Below are positions 1 through 8,203 of a DNA stretch of 64,000 bases, one piece after another. How positions within the stretch are numbered: the stretch's first letter is position 1; each line of letters starts with the position of its first letter. This DNA comes from WQTU01 sp031548835 (GTDB lineage: Bacteria; Spirochaetota; Spirochaetia; CADAEX01): NCBI GenBank assembly GCA_031548835.1, contig JAVBQS010000019.1:12964-76963 (forward strand), in the 5' to 3' direction. The position numbers were made by a program, and so were the translations under genes. The notes under the pieces are model-generated. The model searched no databases and had not been told where the DNA came from. It saw only the letters and a program-made list of their open reading frames with translations.

Positions 1-2
1 TT

Positions 3-653
3 AAAGCGCTTACAATTCCTCAAATTGCAAGCTTTGGGGCTTATGATACTTCAGATAATATTAAGCAAATTGCATTTACAATTGGTATGATACAGCTTAC
101 TCTTGGTATTATTATAAGCTTTATAAGAAAAATGCCGTCGCTTGCAGCATTTGCAGATATTGGCTGGCTTTTTGTTCTATATGGAATGTATTTCTTTGCG
201 CAATACTTTGTAATGGGAGCAGCGTTAAATCCTCTTGCAATAATATTGGTTCTTGTAGGCTTTGTAATTTTAATTCTCTTTTCCTATCAGGGGGGAAAAA
301 ATATTTTTAAGGGAGCTTTGCTTGGAATAGCATGGTCGCCGCTTACAGCTCTTAACTGTGTAAGTTTGTTTGCTGACCTTGTTTCATATATAAGGCTTTT
401 TGCTGTTGGCCTTGCAGGTGTGGCAGTTGCTTCAAGTTTTAACAATATGGCTGCAGAAATTGCCAATAACGGAATTGTTGGCATAATATGCGCAGCTCTT
501 ATTATTATTGTTGCACAATCATTTAATATAGTGCTTTGTGCTCTTTCTGTAATTGTTCATGGCGTAAGGCTTAACATGCTTGAATTTGGAAATAAAATCG
601 GAATGGAATGGAATGGTCATAGCTATGATCCATTCAGAAAAAAAAGTTTCTAA
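3..653 (+). CDS. atpI: V-type ATP synthase subunit I, C-terminal part
   Basis: This is the membrane-embedded half of the V-type ATPase stator subunit (I, equivalent to yeast subunit a). The reading frame is open back to the window edge, so the N-terminal part lies outside. Several hydrophobic helices are visible. The signature SYIRLF (about bases 385-405) holds the conserved arginine that faces the ion-binding glutamate of the K ring. It ends 75 bp before the K subunit, the usual order at the end of a spirochaetal V-ATPase operon. The identity is firm; the product is partial only because of the window boundary. Confidence 0.93.
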   Translation, partial: KALTIPQIASFGAYDTSDNIKQIAFTIGMIQLTLGIIISFIRKMPSLAAFADIGWLFVLYGMYFFAQYFVMGAALNPLAIILVLVGFVILILFSYQGGKNIFKGALLGIAWSPLTALNCVSLFADLVSYIRLFAVGLAGVAVASSFNNMAAEIANNGIVGIICAALIIIVAQSFNIVLCALSVIVHGVRLNMLEFGNKIGMEWNGHSYDPFRKKSF

Positions 654-728
654 TTACTGTCTTGGGAAGAGTTTTTTCCTTGATAGAATAATATAACTTA
701 AAGTTATTTTTAAGGAAGGAGTTAATAT

Positions 729-1160
729 ATGGGTATCGCTCAAATGGGAATAGCAGCAGCATTTGCTCTTGCGGCAGCGGGATCAGCAATTGGTATTGGA
801 TTGGCAGGTATGTCTACAATAGGGGCATGGAAAAAAGCTTATGCACAGAATAAACCAGCTTCTTTTCTTCTTATTGCTTTTGTTGGCGCTCCATTTACAC
901 AAACAATTTATGGAATGATTCTTATGAATCAGCTTAAAAGTGCAGTAGAATCAACAGATCCGGGAGTTATTCTTGGCGCTGGTATTTTCGGCGGACTTGG
1001 TATTGGTATGTCAGCATGGTTTCAGGGAGCAGCTGCAGCTTCAGGAGCTGATGCTCTTGCAAGCACAGGAAAGGGATTTAGTAACTATCTTATAGTTTTA
1101 GGACTTATAGAATCTGTAGCGCTTTTCGTTATGGTTTTCCTTATGGGAATTTTAGGCTAA
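729..1160 (+). CDS. atpK: V-type ATP synthase subunit K (c-ring), Na+-type ligand set
   Basis: This 143-residue proteolipid has two fused helical hairpins (four membrane helices) and forms the rotor ring. The ion carboxylate is Glu128 in helix 4 (LIESVALF). Thr57-Gln58 in PFTQTIYG and Gln99 in WFQGAAAA fit the Na+ ligands of Enterococcus hirae NtpK (Thr64, Gln65, Gln110, Glu139). The spacing from Gln99 to Glu128 is 29, the same as in NtpK. Na+ coupling is therefore inferred. A good Shine-Dalgarno, AAGGAAGGAG, precedes the ATG. It follows subunit I and probably ends the operon, because a terminator hairpin lies downstream. Confidence 0.94.
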   Translation: MGIAQMGIAAAFALAAAGSAIGIGLAGMSTIGAWKKAYAQNKPASFLLIAFVGAPFTQTIYGMILMNQLKSAVESTDPGVILGAGIFGGLGIGMSAWFQGAAAASGADALASTGKGFSNYLIVLGLIESVALFVMVFLMGILG

Positions 1161-1536
1161 AAGCTAGTTTGGCTTTCACTGCCTAAACATAATGAAGATC
1201 AGGATTATATCCTGATTATAGGTAGTTTTGCCAGGGTTTTTATCCCAGATGAATCATGGCAGGGTATTACACAAAGAAAGGAAGGCAGGCATGGAGTTAA
1301 AAATTCATGCCTGTTTTTTTATTATCCTGGCATGTATAGTAAGCCGTGTCAGGGTTATTTATACTTTATAGCTTAACTATTTTTATTTAAAAAATGCTAA
1401 AAATATATTCTGATATTTACAATATTATAAATAATTAAATATTTATTTAAAAATAGAAAAGATCCTATTCATAACTGTTCTTTTTTCTTTTATAATTGAT
1501 ATTATCTAAATTAAATAATTTATACAGGAGGTCAAA
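1161..1536. other. 376-bp intergenic region with stacked hairpins
   Basis: No gene is seen here. The region holds a perfect inverted repeat at 1198-1216 (ATCAGGAT / ATCCTGAT), a palindrome TATCCC...GGGTA at 1241-1266, a terminator at 1286-1322 and another hairpin at 1323-1356 (CCTGGCATG / CGTGTCAGG). The last 150 bases are very A+T-rich and probably carry the promoter of the EIIA-CBS gene, but no clear -35/-10 pair can be chosen. Confidence 0.6.
1286..1322 (+). terminator. Rho-independent terminator after V-ATPase genes
   Basis: A perfect 8-bp stem CAGGCATG (1286-1293) / CATGCCTG (1306-1313) with a 12-nt loop is followed at once by a run of seven T. It probably ends the V-ATPase operon transcript. 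Confidence 0.8.
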
Positions 1537-2436
1537 ATGAAACTTTCCAGCCTTCTGAAGCCGGACTATATTAAGATTAATAAAGATGTTCGGACCAAGG
1601 GCGACGCAATAAAAGAGATTCTCAAAAATTTCAGAGAAACTTATGATTTTACAGTTGATAACGCTTATCTATTAAATGCGGTAGAAGAACGTGAAAAACT
1701 TGGAGGCACAACTTTTCCCACAGGTATTGCAATACCTCATGCACGTCTTGATAATTTTGATGATATTCTTATAGGCATTCTTATTCCTCAAAATCCTATA
1801 AAAGACGAAAATATTGATATCAAAATGGTAGTTCTTATCCTTACATCAAAAACTGTTTCAACTGTCTACCTTAATGCTCTTGCTGCGCTTATAAAAGTAT
1901 CAAGAGATAAAGATGCATTTTCAAAAATAGCAGCTGCGGCAAACGGACAGGAGTTGGTAAACATAGTTGATAAACTGGATATAACAGTAAAAAAAGAGAT
2001 GACTGTTGCAGACATAATGTCTGAAGAAGTTTTTTCTGTGACTCCAAAAACTACAATAAAAGAGCTTGCTGATATTTTTTATGTAAATAAAACAGTTTAT
2101 GTGCCTGTTGCTGATGAAAAAGGCGAATTTATCGGCGAAGTAAATTTAATGATACTTATAGAGGAAGGAATTCCCGATTATGCAACCCAGCTCGGTAATC
2201 TTAATTTTCTTAAAACTTTTGAACCTCTTGAAAGGCTTTTCAGAAAAGAAGATGAGATTACTGTTGGCCAGATAATGAAAAAACCTTCTATTGTTTTTAC
2301 CAGGGAAACATCAATTGTAGAAGCTGCTCTTGAATTTACCAAAACACAAAGAAGACATATTCCTGTTGTTGAAGGCAAAAAAGTAATCGGTGTTCTTGCG
2401 CTGGTTGATTTCCTTAACAAGATATTAAGGAGCTAA
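1537..2436 (+). CDS. PTS EIIA (type 2) domain fused to two CBS domains
   Basis: Residues 1-150 form a fructose/mannitol (PtsN)-type EIIA domain. The phospho-acceptor is His68 in GIAIPHAR, inside the family signature GGTTFPTGIAIPHA. Residues about 155-215 and 240-299 are a CBS pair (TVADIM...; TVGQIM...RRHIPVV), which usually binds adenine nucleotides. No EIIB or EIIC domain is present, so a regulatory role is likelier than sugar uptake. An AGGAGGT Shine-Dalgarno at 1526-1532 fixes the start. Only three bases separate its stop from the next gene, an ion permease, so the pair is co-translated and the protein may gate that transporter. Confidence 0.88.
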   Translation: MKLSSLLKPDYIKINKDVRTKGDAIKEILKNFRETYDFTVDNAYLLNAVEEREKLGGTTFPTGIAIPHARLDNFDDILIGILIPQNPIKDENIDIKMVVLILTSKTVSTVYLNALAALIKVSRDKDAFSKIAAAANGQELVNIVDKLDITVKKEMTVADIMSEEVFSVTPKTTIKELADIFYVNKTVYVPVADEKGEFIGEVNLMILIEEGIPDYATQLGNLNFLKTFEPLERLFRKEDEITVGQIMKKPSIVFTRETSIVEAALEFTKTQRRHIPVVEGKKVIGVLALVDFLNKILRS

Positions 2437-2439
2437 ATT

Positions 2440-3714
2440 ATGACAACTATGATTATTGCATTGATAATATTTATTGTTCTTTATTTAATTATTTCATTTG
2501 AACTTATAAATAAGACTGTCGTAGCTCTTTTCGGCGCAGCTCTCTTTATGGTTATGAAAATTATTGGAGAGGAAGAAGCATTTAGGGTAATTGACTGGAA
2601 TGTAATATTTCTTCTTGTAAGCATGATGATAATTGTCGGAATAACCAAAAATACAGGACTTTTCCAGTATGTAGCAATTAAGGCAGCAAAGCTGGCAAAA
2701 GGGGAGCCAATAGTTATTCTAATACTGCTTGTAATTATAACAGCAGTATTTTCAGCTTTTCTTGATAATGTAACTACAGTATTAATTATTATTCCTGTTA
2801 CAATGCTTATAGCTGTAGAGCTTGGTATATCTCCTGTTCCTTTTGTAATAAGCATTGCAATTGCCTCAAATATTGGAGGCACTGCAACACTTATAGGAGA
2901 TCCTCCCAATATAATGATTGGAAGCGCTGCAAAACTTGATTTTATGCAATTTTTGGTTAATCTTGGGCCGCCTGTTCTTGTATCTCTTGTTGCCTTTAAT
3001 ATAATTATCTATTTTATTTTTAGGAAAAAATTAAAAGTATCTACAGAAAGGCGGGCAAGAATTCTTGAATTTGATGAATCAAAAGCTATTACAGATAAAA
3101 AATTATTAATTAAATGCCTTATTGTATTAACACTGGTTATTGTAGGATTTCTGCTGCATGGAATTCTCCATCTTGAAGCTTCTATAATTGCAATGTTTGG
3201 CGCAACCACACTAATGCTTATTACAGGTGTTAAAGAGATTGAAGAAGTTTTAAAAGATATAGAATGGGGAACAATCTTTTTCTTTATAGGCCTTTTTATT
3301 TTGGTTGGAGGCCTTGTAGAAACAGGAGCAATAAAAATTGCTGCTCAATATATTATAGGATTAACACAGGGCAATATTGCAAATACATCAATACTTATAA
3401 TATGGGTTTCAGGTATTTTTTCTGCATTTGTAGATAACATACCATATGTTGCCACAATGATTCCTCTTGTGCAGGACATGGGAAACAGCCTTGGGGCACA
3501 AGCAATAGTTCCTGTATGGTGGTCCCTTGCTCTTGGAGCCTGTCTTGGCGGCAACGGAACTCTTGTTGGAGCTTCCGCAAATGTTGTTTCTGCAGGACTT
3601 GCAGGCAAGAGCGGTTATAAAATAACATTTATGCAATTCACAAAGTATGGCTTTGGGTTCATGATTCTTACCCTTGTCATATCTACTATTTATGTAGCAT
3701 TATTTTTGTTATAA
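2440..3714 (+). CDS. ArsB/NhaD-type (IT superfamily) membrane ion transporter
   Basis: This 424-residue polytopic membrane protein has about 10-11 helices in two related halves. Each half carries a DN motif (FLDNVTTV near residue 108; FVDNIPYV near 329) and a glycine-rich re-entrant motif (IGGTATLIGDPPN; LGGNGTLVGASAN). This pattern fits the ArsB/NhaD/P-protein branch of the ion-transporter superfamily. The substrate (Na+/H+, arsenite or an organic anion) cannot be told from sequence. It is coupled to the EIIA-CBS gene upstream. A 14-bp hairpin at 3731-3766 follows it. Confidence 0.82.
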   Translation: MTTMIIALIIFIVLYLIISFELINKTVVALFGAALFMVMKIIGEEEAFRVIDWNVIFLLVSMMIIVGITKNTGLFQYVAIKAAKLAKGEPIVILILLVIITAVFSAFLDNVTTVLIIIPVTMLIAVELGISPVPFVISIAIASNIGGTATLIGDPPNIMIGSAAKLDFMQFLVNLGPPVLVSLVAFNIIIYFIFRKKLKVSTERRARILEFDESKAITDKKLLIKCLIVLTLVIVGFLLHGILHLEASIIAMFGATTLMLITGVKEIEEVLKDIEWGTIFFFIGLFILVGGLVETGAIKIAAQYIIGLTQGNIANTSILIIWVSGIFSAFVDNIPYVATMIPLVQDMGNSLGAQAIVPVWWSLALGACLGGNGTLVGASANVVSAGLAGKSGYKITFMQFTKYGFGFMILTLVISTIYVALFLL

Positions 3715-3730
3715 AAAATTATGAAAAATA

Positions 3731-3766
3731 TCATGCTGGTGTATAAAAAATAATACACTGGCATGA
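3731..3766 (+). terminator. Hairpin after the ion transporter gene
   Basis: TCATGCTGGTGTAT (3731-3744) pairs with ATACACTGGCATGA (3753-3766) with two imperfect pairs and an A-rich loop. No T-tract follows, so termination is uncertain. It resembles the other intergenic hairpins in this window. Confidence 0.45.
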
Positions 3767-3847
3767 ACAATATTCCAATCCACTTTTATTAAAAATAATA
3801 AATCCTTATACCGCAAGTAATTATTTAATTAAAAAAACTTTTATAGA

Positions 3848-3863
3848 TGGCACGGTAATTGCA
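3848..3863 (+). promoter_or_regulatory. Sigma-54 (RpoN) promoter
   Basis: TGGCACGGTAATTGCA matches the -24/-12 consensus TGGCACG-N4-TTGCA at every fixed base, with correct GG-to-GC spacing. The predicted transcription start is near 3875, just upstream of the Shine-Dalgarno GAGGTG and the TTG start at 3896. An enhancer-binding activator is required; one NtrC-type regulator is encoded at 23.7-25.0 kb. Confidence 0.85.
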
Positions 3864-3895
3864 TGTTAGTTAGCAAATCTATATTGAGGTGATTT

Positions 3896-4519
3896 TTGAA
3901 TAATTTACTTAGTGTTATTACAACAAAAACTTTTCCCGCAAACATTTTGGAATTAAGAACAGAGTTGTTTAGAAAAAGCATTCATATGCTTATTGCTTTA
4001 GTTCCAATGATAGCTGCAATTGATAAAGGAATTGCGCTTGCATTGCTTGGCGGCGGAGCAATAATATACACTTATTCAGAAATGTTAAGAGCCAGAGGGC
4101 TTAGCCTTATATTTATTTCAGGCATTAAGAATTTTGCATTAAGAGAAAAAGATAAAAATAGTTTTGCAGGAGGGCCTGTAACACTTGCTCTTGGCGCAAT
4201 GATTGCTCTTCTTTTTTATCCATCTGATGTGGCAAAAATTGCAATCTATGCTCTTGCTTTTGGCGATGGTTTTGCAAGTCTTATAGGAAAAACTTTTGGT
4301 GTAACTAAAATACCTTTTACAGGGGGAAAAAGCTTTGAAGGAAGTTTTGCATGCTTTTTTGCAATATTGATTTCATCTTTTAAAATTACATCAAATATTG
4401 GAGTATCTTTTACAACAGCTCTTGTTGTTACAGTTGTGGAAGCTTTTCCGCTTGGCGACTATGATAACATTATTATTCCCATAGTTGCAGGTTCCACTGC
4501 TTTAATAATGATTGGCTAG
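3896..4519 (+). CDS. Dolichol kinase / phosphatidate cytidylyltransferase-like membrane protein
   Basis: This 207-residue polytopic protein has the family motif GDGFASLIGKTFG...FTGGKSFEGSFACF (residues about 122-160), typical of CTP-dependent polyprenol or phytol kinases (SEC59/VTE5-like). It probably phosphorylates a lipid alcohol in the membrane. The start is TTG, set by the Shine-Dalgarno GAGGTG at 3886-3891. It is a single gene behind a sigma-54 promoter and before a bidirectional terminator. Sigma-54 control of such an enzyme is unusual. Substrate unknown. Confidence 0.78.
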   Translation: MNNLLSVITTKTFPANILELRTELFRKSIHMLIALVPMIAAIDKGIALALLGGGAIIYTYSEMLRARGLSLIFISGIKNFALREKDKNSFAGGPVTLALGAMIALLFYPSDVAKIAIYALAFGDGFASLIGKTFGVTKIPFTGGKSFEGSFACFFAILISSFKITSNIGVSFTTALVVTVVEAFPLGDYDNIIIPIVAGSTALIMIG

Positions 4520-4561
4520 CCAAATCTCTTCCTAAGAATTTCCATAATTTCCTAAAAGTTT

Positions 4562-4601
4562 AAAAAGGTGATTAGCAGAAATGTTAATCACCTCCTTTTT
4601 T
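4562..4601. terminator. Bidirectional terminator between convergent genes
   Basis: AGGTGATTA (4566-4574) and TAATCACCT (4585-4593) form a perfect 9-bp stem. T-rich sequence follows on the plus strand and A-rich sequence precedes it, so it can serve both converging genes. Confidence 0.85.
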
Positions 4602-4620
4602 AGCGTCTAAAAGACAACTG

Positions 4621-5412
4621 TTAATACCATTTGTAAATTTCATGAAGTTTGTTTGAGAACAAAATAGTTCCTGCAATCATAAATGCCATTCCAGCTATAA
4701 AATATTCAATTGATACAAGATAAAATGTTATTTCCCGTCCTATAACAATAAGCATTGTGCTTAATGCAAGGTAAAAATATTCATTATTTCTTTTTTGAAA
4801 ATAATTTATAACAAAAATAAGAACAGTAAGAAATTCTATAAAAAGAAAAGTAAAAATAAAATAGTTAAAAAAACCAGGCATATAATAACCGCTGTCAAGT
4901 ATATTATCTGAAAGAGGAACAGCAGAAGAAAACATAAAAGAGAGAACAGCTATAATTATTATTGGCGTATTAAGTTTACTAATTCCAATATCAGAAGATG
5001 AAAGCGCTGATACAAAAAGTGAAAAAACGCCGCATATTTTGCCGAAATAAGCTGCTCTTGAAAGAAACATTATATAAACAAATGAAGAATTAAGCTCTTT
5101 AAGCAGTAAAATAAGCGATCTTGAAGATTCAAAAAGCAGACTTATCAAATATAGCATAAAGAAAAAAACTTCTGTGCTGTTTGTTTTATAAAAAAACAAT
5201 CTTACAAAAAATAAACTTACAGCAGAATATAAGAGCAGTGTAAAGCCGAAAATATAATTGGGAGAAGTGCAAAATTTTTTGTAAGCAGCTGTAAAGCTCT
5301 CTATTTCTCCAGCTTCATAAAGAATATAGGGTGCAAATGCCAGAAATAAAAGAATAACCAGCAATATTCCGATAACAACTAGTAAAGTGTTATTTCTCTG
5401 TGTTATAGTCAT
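4621..5412 (-). CDS. Seven-helix membrane protein of unknown function
   Basis: This 263-residue protein is almost entirely hydrophobic. There is one helix near residues 10-32, a soluble loop of about 25 residues, then six closely spaced helices, ending in a short basic tail (KLHEIYKWY). The layout recalls 7TM sensor modules, but no catalytic domain follows and no motif is recognised. It is transcribed divergently from the secreted-protein gene at 5491. Confidence 0.6.
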   Translation of the reverse strand: MTITQRNNTLLVVIGILLVILLFLAFAPYILYEAGEIESFTAAYKKFCTSPNYIFGFTLLLYSAVSLFFVRLFFYKTNSTEVFFFMLYLISLLFESSRSLILLLKELNSSFVYIMFLSRAAYFGKICGVFSLFVSALSSSDIGISKLNTPIIIIAVLSFMFSSAVPLSDNILDSGYYMPGFFNYFIFTFLFIEFLTVLIFVINYFQKRNNEYFYLALSTMLIVIGREITFYLVSIEYFIAGMAFMIAGTILFSNKLHEIYKWY

Positions 5413-5490
5413 ATAATTTCAATAATAATATAAAAAACTTTCATGAAAGACAATGTTCTGTACGATAAAGAAGTTAAAGGAAGAAGAAAA

Positions 5491-6168
5491 ATGCGGAAAA
5501 TATTAATATTAATTATATTTATTTTTGGAAGTCATTTCCTTTTTGCAGGCGATATTGCTAATTTTGTAAATATTGGATTTTCGGGAGATTCCCGCTATTT
5601 TATGTTTGCCCAGTATGGTATGACAGATTCTGCAGTATATTCAGATATATATACTGTTGATGTTCTCAATAATAGTTTTGTTCAAAATGGCGTAAACAGT
5701 AAAGAATATCCTGTAAAAGCTTATTCTATGGATGATGGCACAGGCGCATTTTATAAAGGTTTGCTTGCATCAAGCCAGATTATCCAGAAATTCGGCATAG
5801 ATACTCTTTTAAAAGGCCGCTCCCTCTATGTAAATATCAATGGCGATCCTATACATGTTCTTGAATTCCGCGATTTTAAGACAGGAAAAACTTATAAAAT
5901 AAATCTACAGGAAAAAAGTGAAATTAAATCATCTGTTTATGAATCATCATTTTCTTTAAATATTTTAGTTGAAAAGGAAGGATTGCCTTCCAAGGTATAT
6001 TCTGCAGGTTCTCCAACTGTAAAAAGAAAAGGTATAAAAGGTTATAATATTAAAACTATTTTTCTTTCTCCTGATGAAAAAAACATGGTGCTTGTAATTG
6101 AAAAAACAGAAGTAAATAAAGATTCTGTATCTATAAGATATATGGTTGAGACATTGCCTTTACAGTGA
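5491..6168 (+). CDS. Predicted secreted protein, DUF2259-like
   Basis: I chose the ATG at 5491 because it is preceded by AAGGAAGAAG and directly opens a signal peptide (MRKILILIIFIFGSHFLFAG). An in-frame ATG at 5443 would add 16 charged residues ahead of the signal. The mature part starts with NFVNIGFSGDSRYFMFAQYG, which resembles spirochaetal DUF2259 (COG5497) secreted proteins. It is probably periplasmic. It leads a group of three envelope genes (5491-8175). Function unknown. Confidence 0.7.
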   Translation: MRKILILIIFIFGSHFLFAGDIANFVNIGFSGDSRYFMFAQYGMTDSAVYSDIYTVDVLNNSFVQNGVNSKEYPVKAYSMDDGTGAFYKGLLASSQIIQKFGIDTLLKGRSLYVNINGDPIHVLEFRDFKTGKTYKINLQEKSEIKSSVYESSFSLNILVEKEGLPSKVYSAGSPTVKRKGIKGYNIKTIFLSPDEKNMVLVIEKTEVNKDSVSIRYMVETLPLQ

Positions 6169-6202
6169 TTTAAAAAGTATTTTTAGCTTTTCTTGAGAGG
6201 TT

Positions 6203-7474
6203 ATGCCGGCAGTTTTAGCTGTAAAAGATATGTTATTAATTTATTCTCATAAAAATATTCAAGTATTATCAGTTGTCAGGCTGATGGCAATAATCTGGAT
6301 TATCTTTTTTTCTCTCTTTCAAACAGGCTGTTCAAATAAAAAAGATAATAAAAAAGAATCTGTTGAATTTAAAAATCCTGTCTCAATTTATCTATTATCT
6401 CCTCCTGCACGGGAAGAGTGGTTTACAGGTATTAAAGATTTTTCAGCAGCTACAGGCGCAAGTGAAATGGTTCCATGGCCGCAGGCTGTTAGAATTACAG
6501 ATATAGCAGAAACAGAAAATGGCGCAATTGTTATTTTAGTAAATAAAAGAGGTGTTATTGCAGGCAAAGTATCTGCTGCAGATAGCGGAATATCTCTGCA
6601 AAATAGTAAAGCATCTTCTATTAATAAAGACCAGCCGGCAAATGCCAAAAAAAAATCTAATAATAATGATAATAATCCATCATATTCTCTTATATCGCAG
6701 ATAACACATGAGAGCCTGGATGCATGTACCTCCGGCAAAATAGTTAAAGGGGGCGGCTCTATATTGTGCCATGTTTATATCGATAGTTTTTTTGATAATT
6801 CTCTCTCTTTGCCATCATCTCCTTTTGTTGAAATAGATATTGATAATAGCAAAAGCATATATAGCAGGCACAGTTATCCTGATGCTTTAAGTAAATTATC
6901 TCTTATAAATCTTAAGAAAATAGATGATAAATGGTTTTCTGCATGGAAAAAAAGCGATAACAATGGAACATTTTTTAAATATTTTATACATAATAGCGCT
7001 ATTGGTGAAAATGCATCTGAAATAGCAGAATCAAGATTTATGCTTGCTAATCAATTTTTAAATAAGAGCAATTTGCCTGATAATATAAAAGAATTTATTT
7101 TTAATATTACAAAAACTGAACAGGATAATAATTCTGTTATAGAGCTTGAATTAAGAAGTAAAAATATATCTGCTGTAAGCACATATTTATTAGGAGCAGC
7201 AGAAAGCAATAGCAGCAAATATGAAAAAATATGCGCTGCATCTGAACAGGGAAAATATTTTATTTCCTATAAGGGAGAGATTTATCTTATAGAAAATAGC
7301 GGAATATTCAAACTTTCGGGAGCTGGAAAATTGCCGGATAATTACAACTATACTGTGCTGTATGCAGCAGAAGATACACTCTATGCTGCATGGGAGCAGC
7401 AGAATTTTTTTCTTACAGGAGCTTCAGGTTTTAGCTTAATAGATATAAAAAGGGTTGATAAAATTCCGCAATAG
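6203..7474 (+). CDS. Putative lipoprotein of unknown function
   Basis: The frame encodes 423 residues. A hydrophobic stretch (AIIWIIFFSLFQTGC) ends in a lipobox-like cysteine near residue 43, followed by a lysine/asparagine-rich spacer. The first ATG has GAGAGG only two bases upstream, so an internal ATG such as 6284 may be the real start; that would give a normal-length signal peptide. The mature part has low-complexity Ser/Asn/Lys segments (about residues 140-160) and no recognised domain. Confidence 0.6.
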   Translation: MPAVLAVKDMLLIYSHKNIQVLSVVRLMAIIWIIFFSLFQTGCSNKKDNKKESVEFKNPVSIYLLSPPAREEWFTGIKDFSAATGASEMVPWPQAVRITDIAETENGAIVILVNKRGVIAGKVSAADSGISLQNSKASSINKDQPANAKKKSNNNDNNPSYSLISQITHESLDACTSGKIVKGGGSILCHVYIDSFFDNSLSLPSSPFVEIDIDNSKSIYSRHSYPDALSKLSLINLKKIDDKWFSAWKKSDNNGTFFKYFIHNSAIGENASEIAESRFMLANQFLNKSNLPDNIKEFIFNITKTEQDNNSVIELELRSKNISAVSTYLLGAAESNSSKYEKICAASEQGKYFISYKGEIYLIENSGIFKLSGAGKLPDNYNYTVLYAAEDTLYAAWEQQNFFLTGASGFSLIDIKRVDKIPQ

Positions 7475-7494
7475 TAATTTAATAGAATACATAG

Positions 7495-8175
7495 ATGCTT
7501 AATAAGAGACTAGCTTTACTTCCAGTTTTATTTTTTCTTTCTCTGACACTTTATGGGCTTGAGTCATTCGGGATAACAGCTGGAGTAATGTATGTAAGAA
7601 ATTCCAGCGATGAAGGAGCTCCTTCCCCAATATTGCCATACCTTGGCGCAACAGCAAGTTTTGCCTTGGGTGAAAAATCTTTTCTTGAGCCATCTCTTAT
7701 TTTTAACTGGAATTATTATTTATGGTCCAGCGATGAAGAAATGGCATTGCCTGCTGAAATTGAATATGCGGATTCTGTTTTGTTATTAAATATTGTTCTT
7801 GATTGCCCTTTTGTCATGAAATATAAAATTAAGAATAATGTTTCTTGGGGATGGCTTGCTTCTCCTGCTTTTATTTTTAGAATTCCTCTTAAATCATGGG
7901 GCGAGGGAGATTCTGATAAATCTGATATTTTATCCTATTTTTACGGCGGAAGATTTATTTTTCTTGAAGCAGGCGGCCTTGTCGAATGGGATTATTCTGC
8001 AAAAAATTCGCTAAAAGCCAAGATTGATGTATTGCTTCCAATATACAATATTTGGGATGGCGGCTCTTTCAGCAACCAGCTTTCTGTAAGGCTTGGCCTT
8101 ACATTTTCCTTTATACCGAAAAGTGCGCAGAAGCAGCAACCTGCCGCAGAGATTGCTCCTTCTGCTGCTGAATAA
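7495..8175 (+). CDS. Putative outer-membrane beta-barrel protein
   Basis: A 226-residue protein with a signal peptide (residues 1-21, ending LTLYG). Repeated alternating hydrophobic strands rich in Gly and aromatic residues follow, with a strand ending LTFSF near residue 208, then an Ala/Pro/Gln-rich tail. The pattern suggests a small outer-membrane barrel. Family not recognised; spirochaetal barrels diverge widely. It probably shares a transcript with the two genes upstream. Confidence 0.5.
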   Translation: MLNKRLALLPVLFFLSLTLYGLESFGITAGVMYVRNSSDEGAPSPILPYLGATASFALGEKSFLEPSLIFNWNYYLWSSDEEMALPAEIEYADSVLLLNIVLDCPFVMKYKIKNNVSWGWLASPAFIFRIPLKSWGEGDSDKSDILSYFYGGRFIFLEAGGLVEWDYSAKNSLKAKIDVLLPIYNIWDGGSFSNQLSVRLGLTFSFIPKSAQKQQPAAEIAPSAAE

Positions 8176-8203
8176 CAATTTTCAATTATAAAGCTTATCT
8201 CTG

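Noticed and set aside
3345..3636. Three overlapping minus-strand frames within the ion transporter
   Set aside because: Several frames open at once over a GC-richer coding stretch; none shows a start signal.
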